From: Streptomyces sp. TP-A0874
GTDB taxonomy: Bacteria > Actinomycetota > Actinomycetes > Streptomycetales > Streptomycetaceae
Direction of reading: 5' to 3'
DNA: 64,000 nt
Assembly (NCBI RefSeq): GCF_001748085.1
Contig: NZ_BBZK01000004.1
Location: forward strand, 310,001 to 374,000
Shown here one piece after another: positions 8,122-17,457 of the stretch (position 1 is its first letter; each line of letters begins with the position of its first letter). The position numbers and the translations under genes are program-made. A model generated the notes under the pieces. That model ran no database searches. It had not been told where the DNA came from and saw nothing but the letters and a program-made list of their open reading frames with translations.

Positions 8122-9063
8122 ATGGGGACAGGGCACAGCCACGGCCACGCGCACGGCCTGCCGCCCGGCGCCACGGGTACCGCCGCGGCGGCACACCGCG
8201 GCCGGCTCCGTATCGCCCTCACCCTGACGCTCACCGTGCTGTTCGCGGAGCTCGTCGGCGGACTGCTCACCGGCTCGCTGGCACTGCTCGCCGACGCCGG
8301 CCACATGGCGACCGACAGCATCGGGATCACCATGGCGCTGCTCGCCATCCACTTCGCCAACCGGCCACCGAGTGAGCGGCGGACCTTCGGGCTGGCCCGG
8401 GCCGAGATCCTCGCCGCACTCGCCAACTGCCTGCTGCTGCTCGGGGTGGGCGGCTTCATCCTCTACGAGGCGGTGGGACGGCTGATCTCGCCGCCGCAGG
8501 TGGAGGGCGGGCTCACCATCGTCTTCGGTGCGGTGGGCCTCCTCGCCAACACCATCTCCCTGTCGCTGCTGATGCGCGGCCAGCGGGAGAGCCTCAACGT
8601 ACGAGGAGCCTTCCTCGAGGTGCTCTCGGACGCGCTCGGCTCGGGCGCCGTCATCGTCTCCGCCGCCGTCATCATGGCGACCGGCTGGCAGCGGGCCGAC
8701 CCGGCGGCCTCGCTGCTCATCGGCCTGATGATCGTGCCGCGGGCCTGGAAGCTGCTGCGCGAGGCGCTGGACGTACTCCTGGAGGCCGCGCCACGCGATG
8801 TGGACCTCGCCGAGGTGCGGGCCCACATCCTCGACCTGCCCGGTGTCGAAGGACTGCACGACCTGCACGTCTGGACCATCACCTCGGGACTGCCGGTGCT
8901 CTCCGTCCACGTGGTGGTGACTCCCGAGACCCTGGACCGGGTCGGCTACGAGCGGCTGCTCCACGATCTCCAGGGCTGCCTGGGGGAGCACTTCGACGTG
9001 GAGCACTGCACCTTCCAGCTCGAGCCGAGCGGCCACGCGGAACACGAGCTGGTCTGCCACTGA
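8122..9063 (+). CDS. Cation diffusion facilitator (CDF) metal efflux transporter
   Basis: A 313-residue inner-membrane H+/divalent-metal antiporter, probably for Zn, Co or Cd. A His-rich N-terminus (HSHGHAHG) precedes six predicted membrane helices. Helix 2 carries the metal site ADAGHMATD (HxxxD). In helix 5 the equivalent motif reads FLEVLSDALG, so Glu replaces the usual His of HxxxD, a change that may affect metal choice. The cytoplasmic C-terminal domain contains HDLHVWTITSG and ends in a His-containing tail. The start ATG 8122 has a GGAGG site ten bases upstream. A hairpin in the leader (8063-8100) may be regulatory. Confidence 0.9.
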   Translation: MGTGHSHGHAHGLPPGATGTAAAAHRGRLRIALTLTLTVLFAELVGGLLTGSLALLADAGHMATDSIGITMALLAIHFANRPPSERRTFGLARAEILAALANCLLLLGVGGFILYEAVGRLISPPQVEGGLTIVFGAVGLLANTISLSLLMRGQRESLNVRGAFLEVLSDALGSGAVIVSAAVIMATGWQRADPAASLLIGLMIVPRAWKLLREALDVLLEAAPRDVDLAEVRAHILDLPGVEGLHDLHVWTITSGLPVLSVHVVVTPETLDRVGYERLLHDLQGCLGEHFDVEHCTFQLEPSGHAEHELVCH

Positions 9064-9231
9064 GAGCGCCGGTGAGCGCGTCGACCCGCGGATTCCGGGG
9101 CCGGTCCGGCCGCTCCGTTCGGCCGATGGCCCCAGCCGAGGAGCCCTTCCGGGGGCATGCGGACGCCGCCGAGGAGATCCGGGGCGTCGGGTGCGGCAGA
9201 CTGTCCGGCATAGTCCAACCAAAGGATGGCC

Positions 9232-9858
9232 ATGCCGACCACACCAGCCACGACGGCCGACACCTCCTCCTCGTACCGTCCTGAGGAGGGCGCCCCTCCG
9301 TCGAACGGCTCCGCAGCCCCGATCATGCTCGAACTGGTCGACGAGAGCGGGACGACGATCGGCACCGCTGAGAAGCTCTCGGTGCACGTCCCGCCTGGCC
9401 GGCTGCACCGGGCCTTCTCCGTCTTCCTCTTCGACACCTCCGGACGGCTGCTCCTCCAGCAGCGGGCAGCGGGGAAGTACCACTCCCCTGGTGTCTGGTC
9501 GAACACCTGCTGCGGGCACCCGTACCCCGGGGAGGCGCCGTTCACCGCGGCCGCCCGGCGCACGGCCGAGGAACTCGGTGTCTCCCCGCAGCTGCTCCAG
9601 GCGGCCGGCACCGTCCGCTACAACCATCCCGATCCTGCCTCGGGGCTGGTCGAGCAGGAGTACAACCACCTCTTCGTGGGGCTGGTCACCGCCGAGCCGA
9701 AGCCGGATCCGGGGGAGATCGGGGAGGTCGCCTACGTGACGCCCCGGGAGCTGGAAGCGCTGCACCGGCGGCAGCCGCTCTCGGCGTGGTTCACCACCGT
9801 GCTGGACGCCGCGCGCCCCACCATCCGGGAGCTGACCGGCCCGTCGGCCGGTTGGTGA
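9232..9858 (+). CDS. idi: Isopentenyl-diphosphate delta-isomerase, type I
   Basis: A 208-residue Nudix-fold enzyme converting IPP to DMAPP for isoprenoid synthesis. It has HRAFSVFLFD, the active-site Cys region SNTCCGHPYPGE, the Nudix-like RRTAEELGV and the acidic pair in EQEYNHLF that binds metal. I prefer ATG 9232 over ATG 9226 because the AAAGG at 9221-9225 is then six bases upstream; at 9226 it would touch the start codon. It is a single gene, followed by a 9-bp hairpin at 9881-9903. A possible link to the UbiA-like prenyltransferase of the distant Ebo operon is only speculative. Confidence 0.93.
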   Translation: MPTTPATTADTSSSYRPEEGAPPSNGSAAPIMLELVDESGTTIGTAEKLSVHVPPGRLHRAFSVFLFDTSGRLLLQQRAAGKYHSPGVWSNTCCGHPYPGEAPFTAAARRTAEELGVSPQLLQAAGTVRYNHPDPASGLVEQEYNHLFVGLVTAEPKPDPGEIGEVAYVTPRELEALHRRQPLSAWFTTVLDAARPTIRELTGPSAGW

Positions 9859-9880
9859 CCCGCCGCCGGCAGTCGGCCTG

Positions 9881-9903
9881 GGGCCGGCCTCCGCGGCCGG
9901 CCC
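9881..9903 (+). terminator. GC-rich hairpin after idi
   Basis: Perfect nine-base arms (9881-9889 and 9895-9903) with a five-base loop lie 22 bases past the idi stop. No T-run follows, as is usual for Streptomyces hairpin terminators. Confidence 0.5.
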
Positions 9904-9992
9904 GGGGGCCCCTCGCCAGCGGATCGGCCCGGCCGACGGGCGCGACACCGGGGCCCGAACCGACCCGGGCAGCACATCGATAGCATCTCCCC

Positions 9993-10832
9993 ATGGTGTT
10001 CGCTGATCCCATCGAGCCGAACGGTTCCACCCCTTCCCTCCACCTCGGCCTCCGCGCGGGCGTCGCGACCATCACCATCCACCACCCCGCCAAGCGCAAC
10101 GCCATGACCAGCCGGATGTGGCGGGAGCTCCCTCGGCTACTGGAGCGGCTGGCCGCCGACCGAGCCGTCCGGATGCTGCTGTTGACCGGTGCGGACGGCA
10201 CCTTCTGCGCCGGCGCCGACATCAGCGAACTCGGCAGCTCCGACCCGGCGACCGGGGAACAGCAGCCGCCGACCGAGCCGGCCGAAGGGCCCCAGGGGCT
10301 GGCGGCGGCGGCCGAGGCCGCGCTCGCCGCCTTCCCCAAGCCGACGCTCGCGGTCGTCCGCGGTCACTGTGTGGGAGGGGGCTGCCAACTCGCCGTCGCC
10401 TGCGATCTGCGGTTCGCCGCGGAGGACGCCCTCTTCGGCATCACCCCGGCCAGGCTCGGCGTCGTCTACCCGGCCGGCGCGACCCGTCGGCTCGCCACCC
10501 TGGTCGGCCCGGCGGCCGCCAAGTACCTGCTGTTCTCGGCCGAACTGGTCGACGCGGAACGCGCCCTGCGCACCGGTCTGGTGGACGAGGTACTGCCCGG
10601 CTCCCGACTCGACGACCGGGTGGCCCGGTTCACCGAGCTCCTGACCTCCCGCTCGCTGCTCAGCCAGTCCGCCGCCAAGGAGTTCGTCGGTGGGCCGGCC
10701 ACACCGGAGCGGATCGCGTACTGGTCCGCCCAGGAGCACGCCAGCGGGGATACCGCGGAAGGGGTGGCGGCGTTCCTCGAACGGCGTGCACCGCGATTCG
10801 ACTGGCCCGCGGAGCCCGGTTCCCCACGATGA
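9993..10832 (+). CDS. Enoyl-CoA hydratase/isomerase (crotonase) family protein
   Basis: A 279-residue crotonase-fold enzyme acting on acyl-CoA thioesters. Oxyanion-hole segments are KRNAMT, then GTFCAGADISEL (about residue 70), and GHCVGGGCQLAVACDLRF (about residue 130). The Glu pair of classical hydratases is not clearly kept: the second position reads RLGVVYPAGAT, as in isomerase-like members, so the reaction is uncertain. ATG 9993 has no ribosome binding site, but a -10 box TAGCAT (9981-9986) ends six bases before it, arguing for a leaderless message. It stands alone, transcribed with neither neighbour. Confidence 0.87.
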   Translation: MVFADPIEPNGSTPSLHLGLRAGVATITIHHPAKRNAMTSRMWRELPRLLERLAADRAVRMLLLTGADGTFCAGADISELGSSDPATGEQQPPTEPAEGPQGLAAAAEAALAAFPKPTLAVVRGHCVGGGCQLAVACDLRFAAEDALFGITPARLGVVYPAGATRRLATLVGPAAAKYLLFSAELVDAERALRTGLVDEVLPGSRLDDRVARFTELLTSRSLLSQSAAKEFVGGPATPERIAYWSAQEHASGDTAEGVAAFLERRAPRFDWPAEPGSPR

Positions 10833-10950
10833 ACCGGTTCGCCGTGCCGTGGATCCCGCTGCACGGGCGCTCGACGACGTGTGTCCCCACCTTTCCGGCC
10901 ACTGCCGGATTCCTTCGCCGCAGCCCCTACTTATCGGTAACGTGCCGGCC

Positions 10951-11817
10951 ATGAGCATACTTCTCCCCGCAGGCGCCGGTCGGCGGTGTCACAACGCCCT
11001 CAACCCCCTGCACTCGGTGGTCTACTTCTCGCCCGAGTTCACCCAGGAGCTCGCCAAGGTGGGGCTCGACGACTGGAGCGCCGCCTACTTCGCCGGCCGC
11101 GCCGCCGCCCTGGGCCCGGTGGGCGCCGGGACGGTGGCGGCCACCTTCTACAACTTCAACCCCGCGCAGATCCGCCGGTTCGTCCCGAGTCTGTGGCGGA
11201 CCGCCTCCCCGGAGACCGTGCTCGAGGCGCGGCTGCGCTCGATAGACGCCGCGCTCCGTCGGCTGCTGGGTGAGGAGACCACGACTTCCCGGGAGATGGC
11301 CGAAGCCGCCGAGCTGGCGCTCCGTGCCACCGAGGCATGCCTGCCGCACGCCCGCCCCCTGTACGCCGCCCACGCGGACCTGCCGGTTCCCGAGCAGCCG
11401 CATCTGGCCTTCTGGCACGCCGCGACACTGCTGCGGGAGTACCGCGGCGACGGCCACCTGGCGCTGCTGCTCGCGGCGGGGCTCGACCCGGTGGAGGCGC
11501 TGGTCAGCCACACCGCCAGCGGCCGGGGGATGCGGCCCGCCTGGGTGCTGCGCACCCGCGGCTGGACGGAGCAGGACTGGACAGCCGCGCAGCAGCGGCT
11601 GCGGGAGCGCGGGCTGCTGGCGGACGACGGCGAGCTGACCGAGGCGGGCGAGGCGCTCCGCAAGGAGTTGGAGTCGGAGACGGACCGGGTGGACCGCGCC
11701 CCCTACGAGCACCTGGGCGCGGCCGGCGTCGAACGCCTCACCGAACTGGCCGGCGGCTGGACGATGACGGCAGTGGGCGCCGGGGCCTTCCCCAGCGATC
11801 TGTTCGGCAAGAACTGA
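10951..11817 (+). CDS. SCO6745-type (SalK-like) conserved protein
   Basis: A 288-residue protein of the actinobacterial family typified by S. coelicolor SCO6745. Features typical of it are [10 protein letters not shown] near the N-terminus, [31 protein letters not shown], and a C-terminal helix-turn-helix-like region ([17 protein letters not shown]). Function is unknown; similarity to SalK of lantibiotic loci has been noted for the family, and no enzymatic motif is visible. ATG 10951 follows a -10 box TAACGT (10938-10943) by seven bases, so it is probably leaderless. It ends at an inverted repeat (11838-11879) before tex. Confidence 0.85.
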   Translation: MSILLPAGAGRRCHNALNPLHSVVYFSPEFTQELAKVGLDDWSAAYFAGRAAALGPVGAGTVAATFYNFNPAQIRRFVPSLWRTASPETVLEARLRSIDAALRRLLGEETTTSREMAEAAELALRATEACLPHARPLYAAHADLPVPEQPHLAFWHAATLLREYRGDGHLALLLAAGLDPVEALVSHTASGRGMRPAWVLRTRGWTEQDWTAAQQRLRERGLLADDGELTEAGEALRKELESETDRVDRAPYEHLGAAGVERLTELAGGWTMTAVGAGAFPSDLFGKN

Positions 11818-11837
11818 CCGCGCCGCCCGCTCCGCCT

Positions 11838-11879
11838 GTCGGTGTCTCCTGCGAGAATGCACCGCAGGAGACACCCGAC
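11838..11879 (+). terminator. Long inverted repeat between the SCO6745-type gene and tex
   Basis: Arms 11838-11853 and 11863-11879 match over 16 positions with one bulged base and a nine-base loop. The repeat lies 20 bases after one stop and 30 bases before the next start. It most likely ends transcription of the upstream gene, but an operator for tex cannot be excluded. Confidence 0.5.
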
Positions 11880-11908
11880 GGGCCAGGACAGGGCGGAAAC
11901 GAAGAATC

Positions 11909-14248
11909 GTGACGACGTCGATCGAGAGCAGGATCGCCGAGGAGCTCGGCGTACGGGAACGGCAGGTGAAGGCGGCCGTCGAGCTGCTCGACGGGGGGTC
12001 GACCGTGCCCTTCATCGCGCGCTACCGCAAGGAAGCGACCGAGATGCTGGACGACGCCCAGCTGCGCTCGTTGGAGGAGCGGCTGCGCTACCTCCGGGAG
12101 TTGGAGGAGCGGCGCACGGCCATCCTGGAGTCGGTGCGGAGCCAGGGCAAGCTCGACGCCGAGTTGGAGGCCCGGATCCTGAGCGCCGAGTCGAAGGCCC
12201 GGCTGGAGGACATCTACCTCCCCTACAAGCCGAAGCGCCGTACCAAGGCGCAGATCGCCCGGGAAGCGGGGTTGGAGCCGCTCGCCGACGGCCTGCTCGC
12301 CGACCCCTCGGTCGAACCACGCGCCGCCGCGGCGGCGTTCGTGAATTCCGAGAAGGGTGTGGCGGACGCGGCGGGGGCCCTGGAGGGCGCCCGGGCGATC
12401 CTCACCGAGCGGTTCGGTGAGGACGCCGACCTGATCGGCGAGCTCCGGGAGCGGATGTGGTCCCGGGGCCGGCTGGCCGCCCGGGTGCGGGAGGGCCAGG
12501 AGGAGGCGGGCGCCAAGTTCGCCGACTACTTCGACTTCGCCGAAGGGTTCACCGAGCTTCCCTCGCACCGGGTGCTGGCTATGTTCCGGGGCGAGAAGGA
12601 GGAGGTTCTCGACCTCTCCCTGGAACCGGAGGAGTCCGAGGGGACCAGCGCCTACGAGCAGTCGATCGCCCGCCGCTTCGGCATCGCCGACCGGGGCAGG
12701 CCGGCGGACGGCTGGCTGCTGGAGACCGTCCGCTGGGCCTGGCGCACCCGCGTCCTGGTCCACCTCGGCATCGATCTGCGGCTACGGCTGCGGCAGGCGG
12801 CCGAGGACGAGGCGGTGCGGGTCTTCGCGGCGAACCTGCGCGATCTGCTGCTCGCGGCCCCGGCGGGCAGCCGGGCCACGATGGGTCTCGACCCCGGGTT
12901 CCGGACGGGTGTGAAGGTCGCGGTCGTCGACGCCACCGGCAAGGTCGCCGCGACCGAGACGATCTACCCGCACGTGCCCCGTCAGCAATGGGACGCCTCC
13001 CTGGCGGTGCTCGGCCGGCTGGCCGAGCAACACGGCGTGGAGCTCATCGCCATCGGCAACGGCACCGCCTCCCGGGAGACGGACAGGCTGGCTGCCGACC
13101 TCGTCAAGGCGCGGCCCGAACTGAAGCTGACCAAGGTGATGGTCTCGGAGGCCGGCGCCTCGGTGTACTCCGCCTCGCCCTACGCCTCGCAGGAACTGCC
13201 GGAACTGGACGTCTCGCTGCGCGGTGCGGTGTCGATCGCCCGACGGTTGCAGGACCCGCTGGCCGAGCTGGTGAAGATCGACCCGAAGTCGATCGGCGTC
13301 GGCCAGTACCAGCACGACCTCTCCGAGGTGAAGCTGTCCCGCTCCCTGGACGCGGTGGTGGAGGACTGCGTCAACGGCGTCGGCGTGGATCTGAACACCG
13401 CCTCGGCACCGCTGCTCAGCCGGGTCTCCGGCATCAGCGCGGGACTCGCTGAGAAGATCGTGTCGCACCGTGATGAGAACGGGCCGTTCCGCAGCCGGAA
13501 GAGGCTCCGGGACGTGCCGCGGCTGGGGCCCAAGGCCTACGAGCAGTGCGCCGGCTTCCTCCGGATCACCGGTGGTGACGACCCGTTGGACGCCTCGAGC
13601 GTGCATCCGGAGGCCTATCCGGTGGTCCGGCGGATGGTGGCCTCGGTCGGTACCGGGGTCAAGGAGCTGATGGGCGACGGCGCGCTGCTGCGCCGGCTGC
13701 GCCCTGAGGAGTTCGTGGACGACACCTTCGGTCTCCCGACCGTCACGGACATCCTCAAGGAGCTTGAGAAGCCGGGCCGCGACCCGCGGCCGGCCTTCCG
13801 GACCGCTTCCTTCAAGGAAGGCGTGGAGAAGCTCGCGGACCTGCAGCCCGGCATGCTGCTGGAGGGGGTCGTCACCAACGTGGCGGCCTTCGGCGCCTTC
13901 GTCGACGTCGGCGTCCACCAGGACGGTCTGGTCCACGTCTCCGCGATGTCCCGCTCCTTCGTCAAGGATCCGCGGGAGGTGGTGAAACCCGGTGACATCG
14001 TGCGGGTGAAGGTGCTCGGCGTCGACATCCCGCGGAAGCGGATCTCGCTGACTCTCCGGCTGGACGAGGAACCCACCGCCACCGGCGGTGACGAGAACGC
14101 CGGTCGCCCGCCTCAGCAGCGCGGCGGACGGCGCCAGGCCCGAGGAGGGCAGCAGGCCCGAGGTGGCCAGCAGGGCGGGAAGCCCCGGGGGCCGGCGCCG
14201 GCGAACGACGCGATGGCCGAGGCCCTGCGCCGCGCCGGGCTCGCCTGA
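11909..14248 (+). CDS. tex: Tex family RNA-binding transcription accessory protein
   Basis: A 779-residue cytoplasmic nucleic-acid-binding protein. In order it shows the N-terminal helical Tex domain with [17 protein letters not shown], a central YqgF-like RNase H fold ([17 protein letters not shown] at about residue 330), tandem helix-hairpin-helix motifs ([16 protein letters not shown], about 495) and an S1 domain ([20 protein letters not shown], about residue 650). The tail is basic and rich in Gly, Arg and Gln ([13 protein letters not shown]), an extension likely to bind RNA. The GTG start at 11909 is 30 bases after the inverted repeat. Function is general gene expression; no pathway is tied to its neighbours. 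Confidence 0.95.
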   Translation: MTTSIESRIAEELGVRERQVKAAVELLDGGSTVPFIARYRKEATEMLDDAQLRSLEERLRYLRELEERRTAILESVRSQGKLDAELEARILSAESKARLEDIYLPYKPKRRTKAQIAREAGLEPLADGLLADPSVEPRAAAAAFVNSEKGVADAAGALEGARAILTERFGEDADLIGELRERMWSRGRLAARVREGQEEAGAKFADYFDFAEGFTELPSHRVLAMFRGEKEEVLDLSLEPEESEGTSAYEQSIARRFGIADRGRPADGWLLETVRWAWRTRVLVHLGIDLRLRLRQAAEDEAVRVFAANLRDLLLAAPAGSRATMGLDPGFRTGVKVAVVDATGKVAATETIYPHVPRQQWDASLAVLGRLAEQHGVELIAIGNGTASRETDRLAADLVKARPELKLTKVMVSEAGASVYSASPYASQELPELDVSLRGAVSIARRLQDPLAELVKIDPKSIGVGQYQHDLSEVKLSRSLDAVVEDCVNGVGVDLNTASAPLLSRVSGISAGLAEKIVSHRDENGPFRSRKRLRDVPRLGPKAYEQCAGFLRITGGDDPLDASSVHPEAYPVVRRMVASVGTGVKELMGDGALLRRLRPEEFVDDTFGLPTVTDILKELEKPGRDPRPAFRTASFKEGVEKLADLQPGMLLEGVVTNVAAFGAFVDVGVHQDGLVHVSAMSRSFVKDPREVVKPGDIVRVKVLGVDIPRKRISLTLRLDEEPTATGGDENAGRPPQQRGGRRQARGGQQARGGQQGGKPRGPAPANDAMAEALRRAGLA

Positions 14249-14340
14249 CCGGACGCCCGGCACCGCCCTTCCGCGGCCGGCCCCGTTGACCCGATCACCA
14301 CCCGGACCGTCAGCCCCCGCCAGCGGTAGCGTGCTGCGGT

Positions 14341-15309
14341 ATGGACAGTGATGCGATCGTCATCGGGGCCGGGGTGATCGGGCTGACCACGGCCGTCGTC
14401 CTGGCCGAGAGCGGCAGCCGGGTGCGGGTCCGCACCGCCGAGGAGCCGCGGCAGACCACCTCGGCGGTGGCCGGCGCCCTGTGGTGGCCGTACCGCATCG
14501 AGCCCGAGGACCGGACGGCGGGCTGGTCGCTGCGGACCCTGGAGGTGTTGACCGGGCTCGCGGACCATCCCGAGGAGACCGGGGTGCGGATGGTCACGGG
14601 GACGATGGCCGGGAGCGAGACGGCCGGTCTGGGTGAGTGGGCCGCCGCCGTGCCCGGGCTGCGCTCCGCCGTCCCCGAGGAGTTGCCGGCCGGCCAGGAC
14701 CAGGGGCTTCGGGCCACGCTTCCACTCGTCGACATGCCGACGCATCTGGACTACCTCCGCCGACGGCTGACGGCGGCGGGGGGTGTGGTGGAGGAGCGGG
14801 GCCCGCTCCGTCCGGGATCCTGGCAGGACCTCGCGGAGTCCTCCGGGGCGGTGCTGAACTGTTCGGGGCTCGGCAGCCGGCAGTTGGTGCCGGATCCCGC
14901 GGTGCGTCCGGTCCGGGGGCAGCTCGTGGTGGTGGAGAACCCGGGTGTCCGCGAGTGGTTGGTGGCGGCCGACCCGCGCTCCTCGGAGACGCTCTACCTC
15001 TTCCCGCAGCCCTACGGTCTGGTGCTCGGCGGGACTGCGGGCGAGGACGACTGGGAGTTGGCCCCGGATCCCGCGACGGCGGAGGCGATCCTGGACCGGT
15101 GCGCCCGGGTCCGCCCCGACCTGCGGGGAGCCAAGGTGCTCGCACACCGGGTGGGGCTGCGGCCGTCGCGGGTCGGCGGCGTGCGGCTGGAGCAGGAGCG
15201 GCTGCCCGGCGGCGGCCTCGGCGTCCACAACTACGGCCACGGTGGCGCCGGCGTGACGGTGGCCTGGGGGTGTGCCGAGGAGGCTGCCGGGCTGGCTGCC
15301 GCCGGCTGA
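14341..15309 (+). CDS. FAD-dependent D-amino-acid oxidase
   Basis: A 322-residue flavoenzyme of the DAAO/DASPO family, oxidatively deaminating D-amino acids to keto acids, ammonia and hydrogen peroxide. The FAD-binding GAGVIGLTTAVVLAESG spans residues 8-24. VAGALWWPYR is the DAAO signature, the substrate-side VRPVRGQLVVV is near residue 185, and GLRPSRVGG and HNYGHGGAG near the C-terminus close the flavin site. No peroxisomal-type tail exists. ATG 14341 lies eight bases after a TAGCGT -10 box (14327-14332), so it is probably leaderless. The gene is convergent with the peptidase gene and shares a hairpin terminator with it. Confidence 0.9.
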   Translation: MDSDAIVIGAGVIGLTTAVVLAESGSRVRVRTAEEPRQTTSAVAGALWWPYRIEPEDRTAGWSLRTLEVLTGLADHPEETGVRMVTGTMAGSETAGLGEWAAAVPGLRSAVPEELPAGQDQGLRATLPLVDMPTHLDYLRRRLTAAGGVVEERGPLRPGSWQDLAESSGAVLNCSGLGSRQLVPDPAVRPVRGQLVVVENPGVREWLVAADPRSSETLYLFPQPYGLVLGGTAGEDDWELAPDPATAEAILDRCARVRPDLRGAKVLAHRVGLRPSRVGGVRLEQERLPGGGLGVHNYGHGGAGVTVAWGCAEEAAGLAAAG

Positions 15310-15319
15310 AGACCCGCCG

Positions 15320-15370
15320 AACCGAGCCTCCGGGGAAGGGGGAAGTCGACACTCCTTCCGGGGCTCGGTT
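15320..15370. terminator. Bidirectional hairpin between convergent genes
   Basis: Nine-base perfect arms (15320-15328 and 15362-15370), extended by four more pairs beyond a bulge, lie between the stop codons of the D-amino-acid oxidase and the Xaa-Pro peptidase genes. The position fits a shared terminator. Confidence 0.55.
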
Positions 15371-15426
15371 CGGTCCATCCGCCGTCCGCCGGTAGGTGGA
15401 GCAGGACCGCCGGGCGGAGGGGGCCT

Positions 15427-17391
15427 TCACGGCACCGGTGGGGCGGCGTACACACCGGGGAGACCGCGGAGCGCGGCGGTCTCCGCCCCGCCCGGCCGCA
15501 GTAGGCTGCCTCCGGTGGCCCGGGCGAAGGCGTCGGCGCCCCCGACGAGGGGAAGTCGGGCCGAGGTCCGCGCCAGATCGACACTGAGCCGCGGAGTGGA
15601 AGCCGGCGGGTCGATGAATCCCCCGTCGGTGCCCGCGACGACCAGAGCCAGCCGGTGCCCGGCGGGCACCACGTGGTCGCTGGGGTGCAGGGCGATGGTG
15701 ATCGAGTAGCTCTCACCGGGCGTCAGCGGACGCCCGGTGCCGTCCCCCGCATGGTTGCCGAGATCCGCCCAACCTCGGCTGAAGACGGTGTAGTCGACTT
15801 CGGCGGTGCTGGCGCGGGTCTTCTTGTAGCAGGCACTGTCGGCTCCGGAGCTCTCTCCCCAGCAGTCGGTCTCCGGGAGCGTGCTGATGCCCTCGCCGGA
15901 GTCCGCGTAGTCCCGGATGGTGTCCGGACCGAGGTCGACGAGGACCGCCGAGAGGTGGGCGCTGTCGGTGGAGGCCCTCGCGGTGACGGTCACCTCTCCG
16001 GCGCCCGAGAGCCGCAGGTCCCGGCTGAGCGGCGCGGTGCGGAAGCCCACCTTCTCCGGTGTCGACATATCGATGTTCGCGGCCCATTCGGTCTCGCTCG
16101 ACGTCGGGTCGTCGGTGAACGACTCCTCAAGGCCGTCGCGGGCCGGCTCCAGACTCAGGGTGCCCACCCCGGCGTCCTCGCCGATGTCGGGCAGCAGGGT
16201 GGTGGTCCGGGCGTCCGCGGACGGCCACGACCGGTGGGTCGTCCATCGGTCCGGCGCTGTTTCGACGTCCGCCATCGGTTCCCGGTCGATGCCGTTGTCG
16301 TAGCCCATCAGCTCGTGGTCGAACCAGCGGTGCAGGGTGCTGACCCATTCGGCGCGGCGGAAGTCGAAGGGGTCGACGTGGCCGGTCTGGCTGAGCCAGA
16401 TCTTCCGCCTGACGCCCTGTTCGGCGAGGGCATCCCACCACTGGCCGAAGTGCTTGGCGCGGACGTTGAGGTCCTGTAGGCCATGGACCACGAAGACGCT
16501 GGCGTGCACCCGGTCCGCGTTCGGCGGGTAGTCGCGTTGCCGCCAGAGCGGGGTCAGGTCGCCGCTGCGGGGTGCCCCCTCGACCAACCGCTGCTGCACC
16601 GCCTGGCAGCGCCCTCGGGCCGCGGGGCTCTCGACGTAGTCGGAGAGCCAGTCGGGGCCGCTGTCGTAGAGCGGCGCGCCCTCGGCGAAGTAGTAGTCGT
16701 ACCAGGAGCTGATGGCGCCGATCGGGACGATGGTCTTGAGCCCGGCCACCCCGGTGGCGGCCACCGCGTTGGCGATGGTGCCGTCATAGCTCTTACCGAT
16801 CATTCCGGTCGATCCGTCGGACCAGTCGGCTCGGACCGTTTCACCGCCGGCGGGCCGGCTGTAGCCGCGGGCGCGGCCGCCGAGCCAGTCCACGACCGCC
16901 TTGGCCGACCGGACGTCCGACGGCCCGCCCACGTCGACGCACCCGTCGGAGCGGTTGGTGCCGGCGAGGTCCACCAGGACCACGGCGTAGCCGCGCGGCA
17001 CGAAGTAGTTGTCGTAGTAGAGCGGGAACTGAAGGGGGGCGCCGTCGGCGTCGTAGGTCTTCCGCTGGCTCTCGTTGCCGCGCCCGCAGCAGGAGTAGTA
17101 GGGACTTGCGTCCATGATGGCGGGGACACGCCGCCCCTGTCGCGCGGGCTCGAGGGGTCTGATCACGTCGACGGCGACCCGGTCGGGCCGTCCGTCCGAG
17201 TCGCCGTCCAAGCCGGTGTCCACCCACACCGACTCGCGTATCGCGTCTTCGTAGGAGTAGACGGGTCTGCTCTCCTGCGGTGCGGCGGCCTGGGCCGTGC
17301 CGGTGGGAGGGACGAGTAAGGCCGTCAGCGCACCGACGGCCGTCAAGACGATTCTCCGTTGGATGCGGGTGCTCCGCGCACGTATCAGCAC
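15427..17391 (-). CDS. Secreted Xaa-Pro dipeptidyl-peptidase-like serine hydrolase (S15 family)
   Basis: A 654-residue exported hydrolase removing N-terminal X-Pro dipeptides. A signal peptide covers about residues 1-35 (RRIVLTAVGALTALL, then an AQA-A cleavage region). The alpha/beta-hydrolase core carries the nucleophile Ser in GKSYDGT at about residue 200, Asp in VVHGLQDLNV (about 310) and His in QTGHVDPFDF (about 340). A jelly-roll C-terminal domain (residues 390-640) completes the X-Pro/CocE architecture. Four paired Cys in the YYSCCGRG and CYKK regions suggest disulphides. No partner gene is nearby. It probably takes part in extracellular protein turnover with the secreted protease at 50.5 kb, as an inference. 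Confidence 0.9.
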   Translation of the reverse strand: MLIRARSTRIQRRIVLTAVGALTALLVPPTGTAQAAAPQESRPVYSYEDAIRESVWVDTGLDGDSDGRPDRVAVDVIRPLEPARQGRRVPAIMDASPYYSCCGRGNESQRKTYDADGAPLQFPLYYDNYFVPRGYAVVLVDLAGTNRSDGCVDVGGPSDVRSAKAVVDWLGGRARGYSRPAGGETVRADWSDGSTGMIGKSYDGTIANAVAATGVAGLKTIVPIGAISSWYDYYFAEGAPLYDSGPDWLSDYVESPAARGRCQAVQQRLVEGAPRSGDLTPLWRQRDYPPNADRVHASVFVVHGLQDLNVRAKHFGQWWDALAEQGVRRKIWLSQTGHVDPFDFRRAEWVSTLHRWFDHELMGYDNGIDREPMADVETAPDRWTTHRSWPSADARTTTLLPDIGEDAGVGTLSLEPARDGLEESFTDDPTSSETEWAANIDMSTPEKVGFRTAPLSRDLRLSGAGEVTVTARASTDSAHLSAVLVDLGPDTIRDYADSGEGISTLPETDCWGESSGADSACYKKTRASTAEVDYTVFSRGWADLGNHAGDGTGRPLTPGESYSITIALHPSDHVVPAGHRLALVVAGTDGGFIDPPASTPRLSVDLARTSARLPLVGGADAFARATGGSLLRPGGAETAALRGLPGVYAAPPVP

Positions 17392-17457
17392 GGGCGGGAC
17401 GCTACCGGCCGCTCACCGAGGGCAAAAGGACGGAAAAGCGGCTTCCGACGGCCCGTT

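Noticed and set aside
8059..9975. A 638-codon minus-strand frame opposite the CDF transporter and idi
   Set aside because: Both plus-strand genes have full family motifs; this frame has none.
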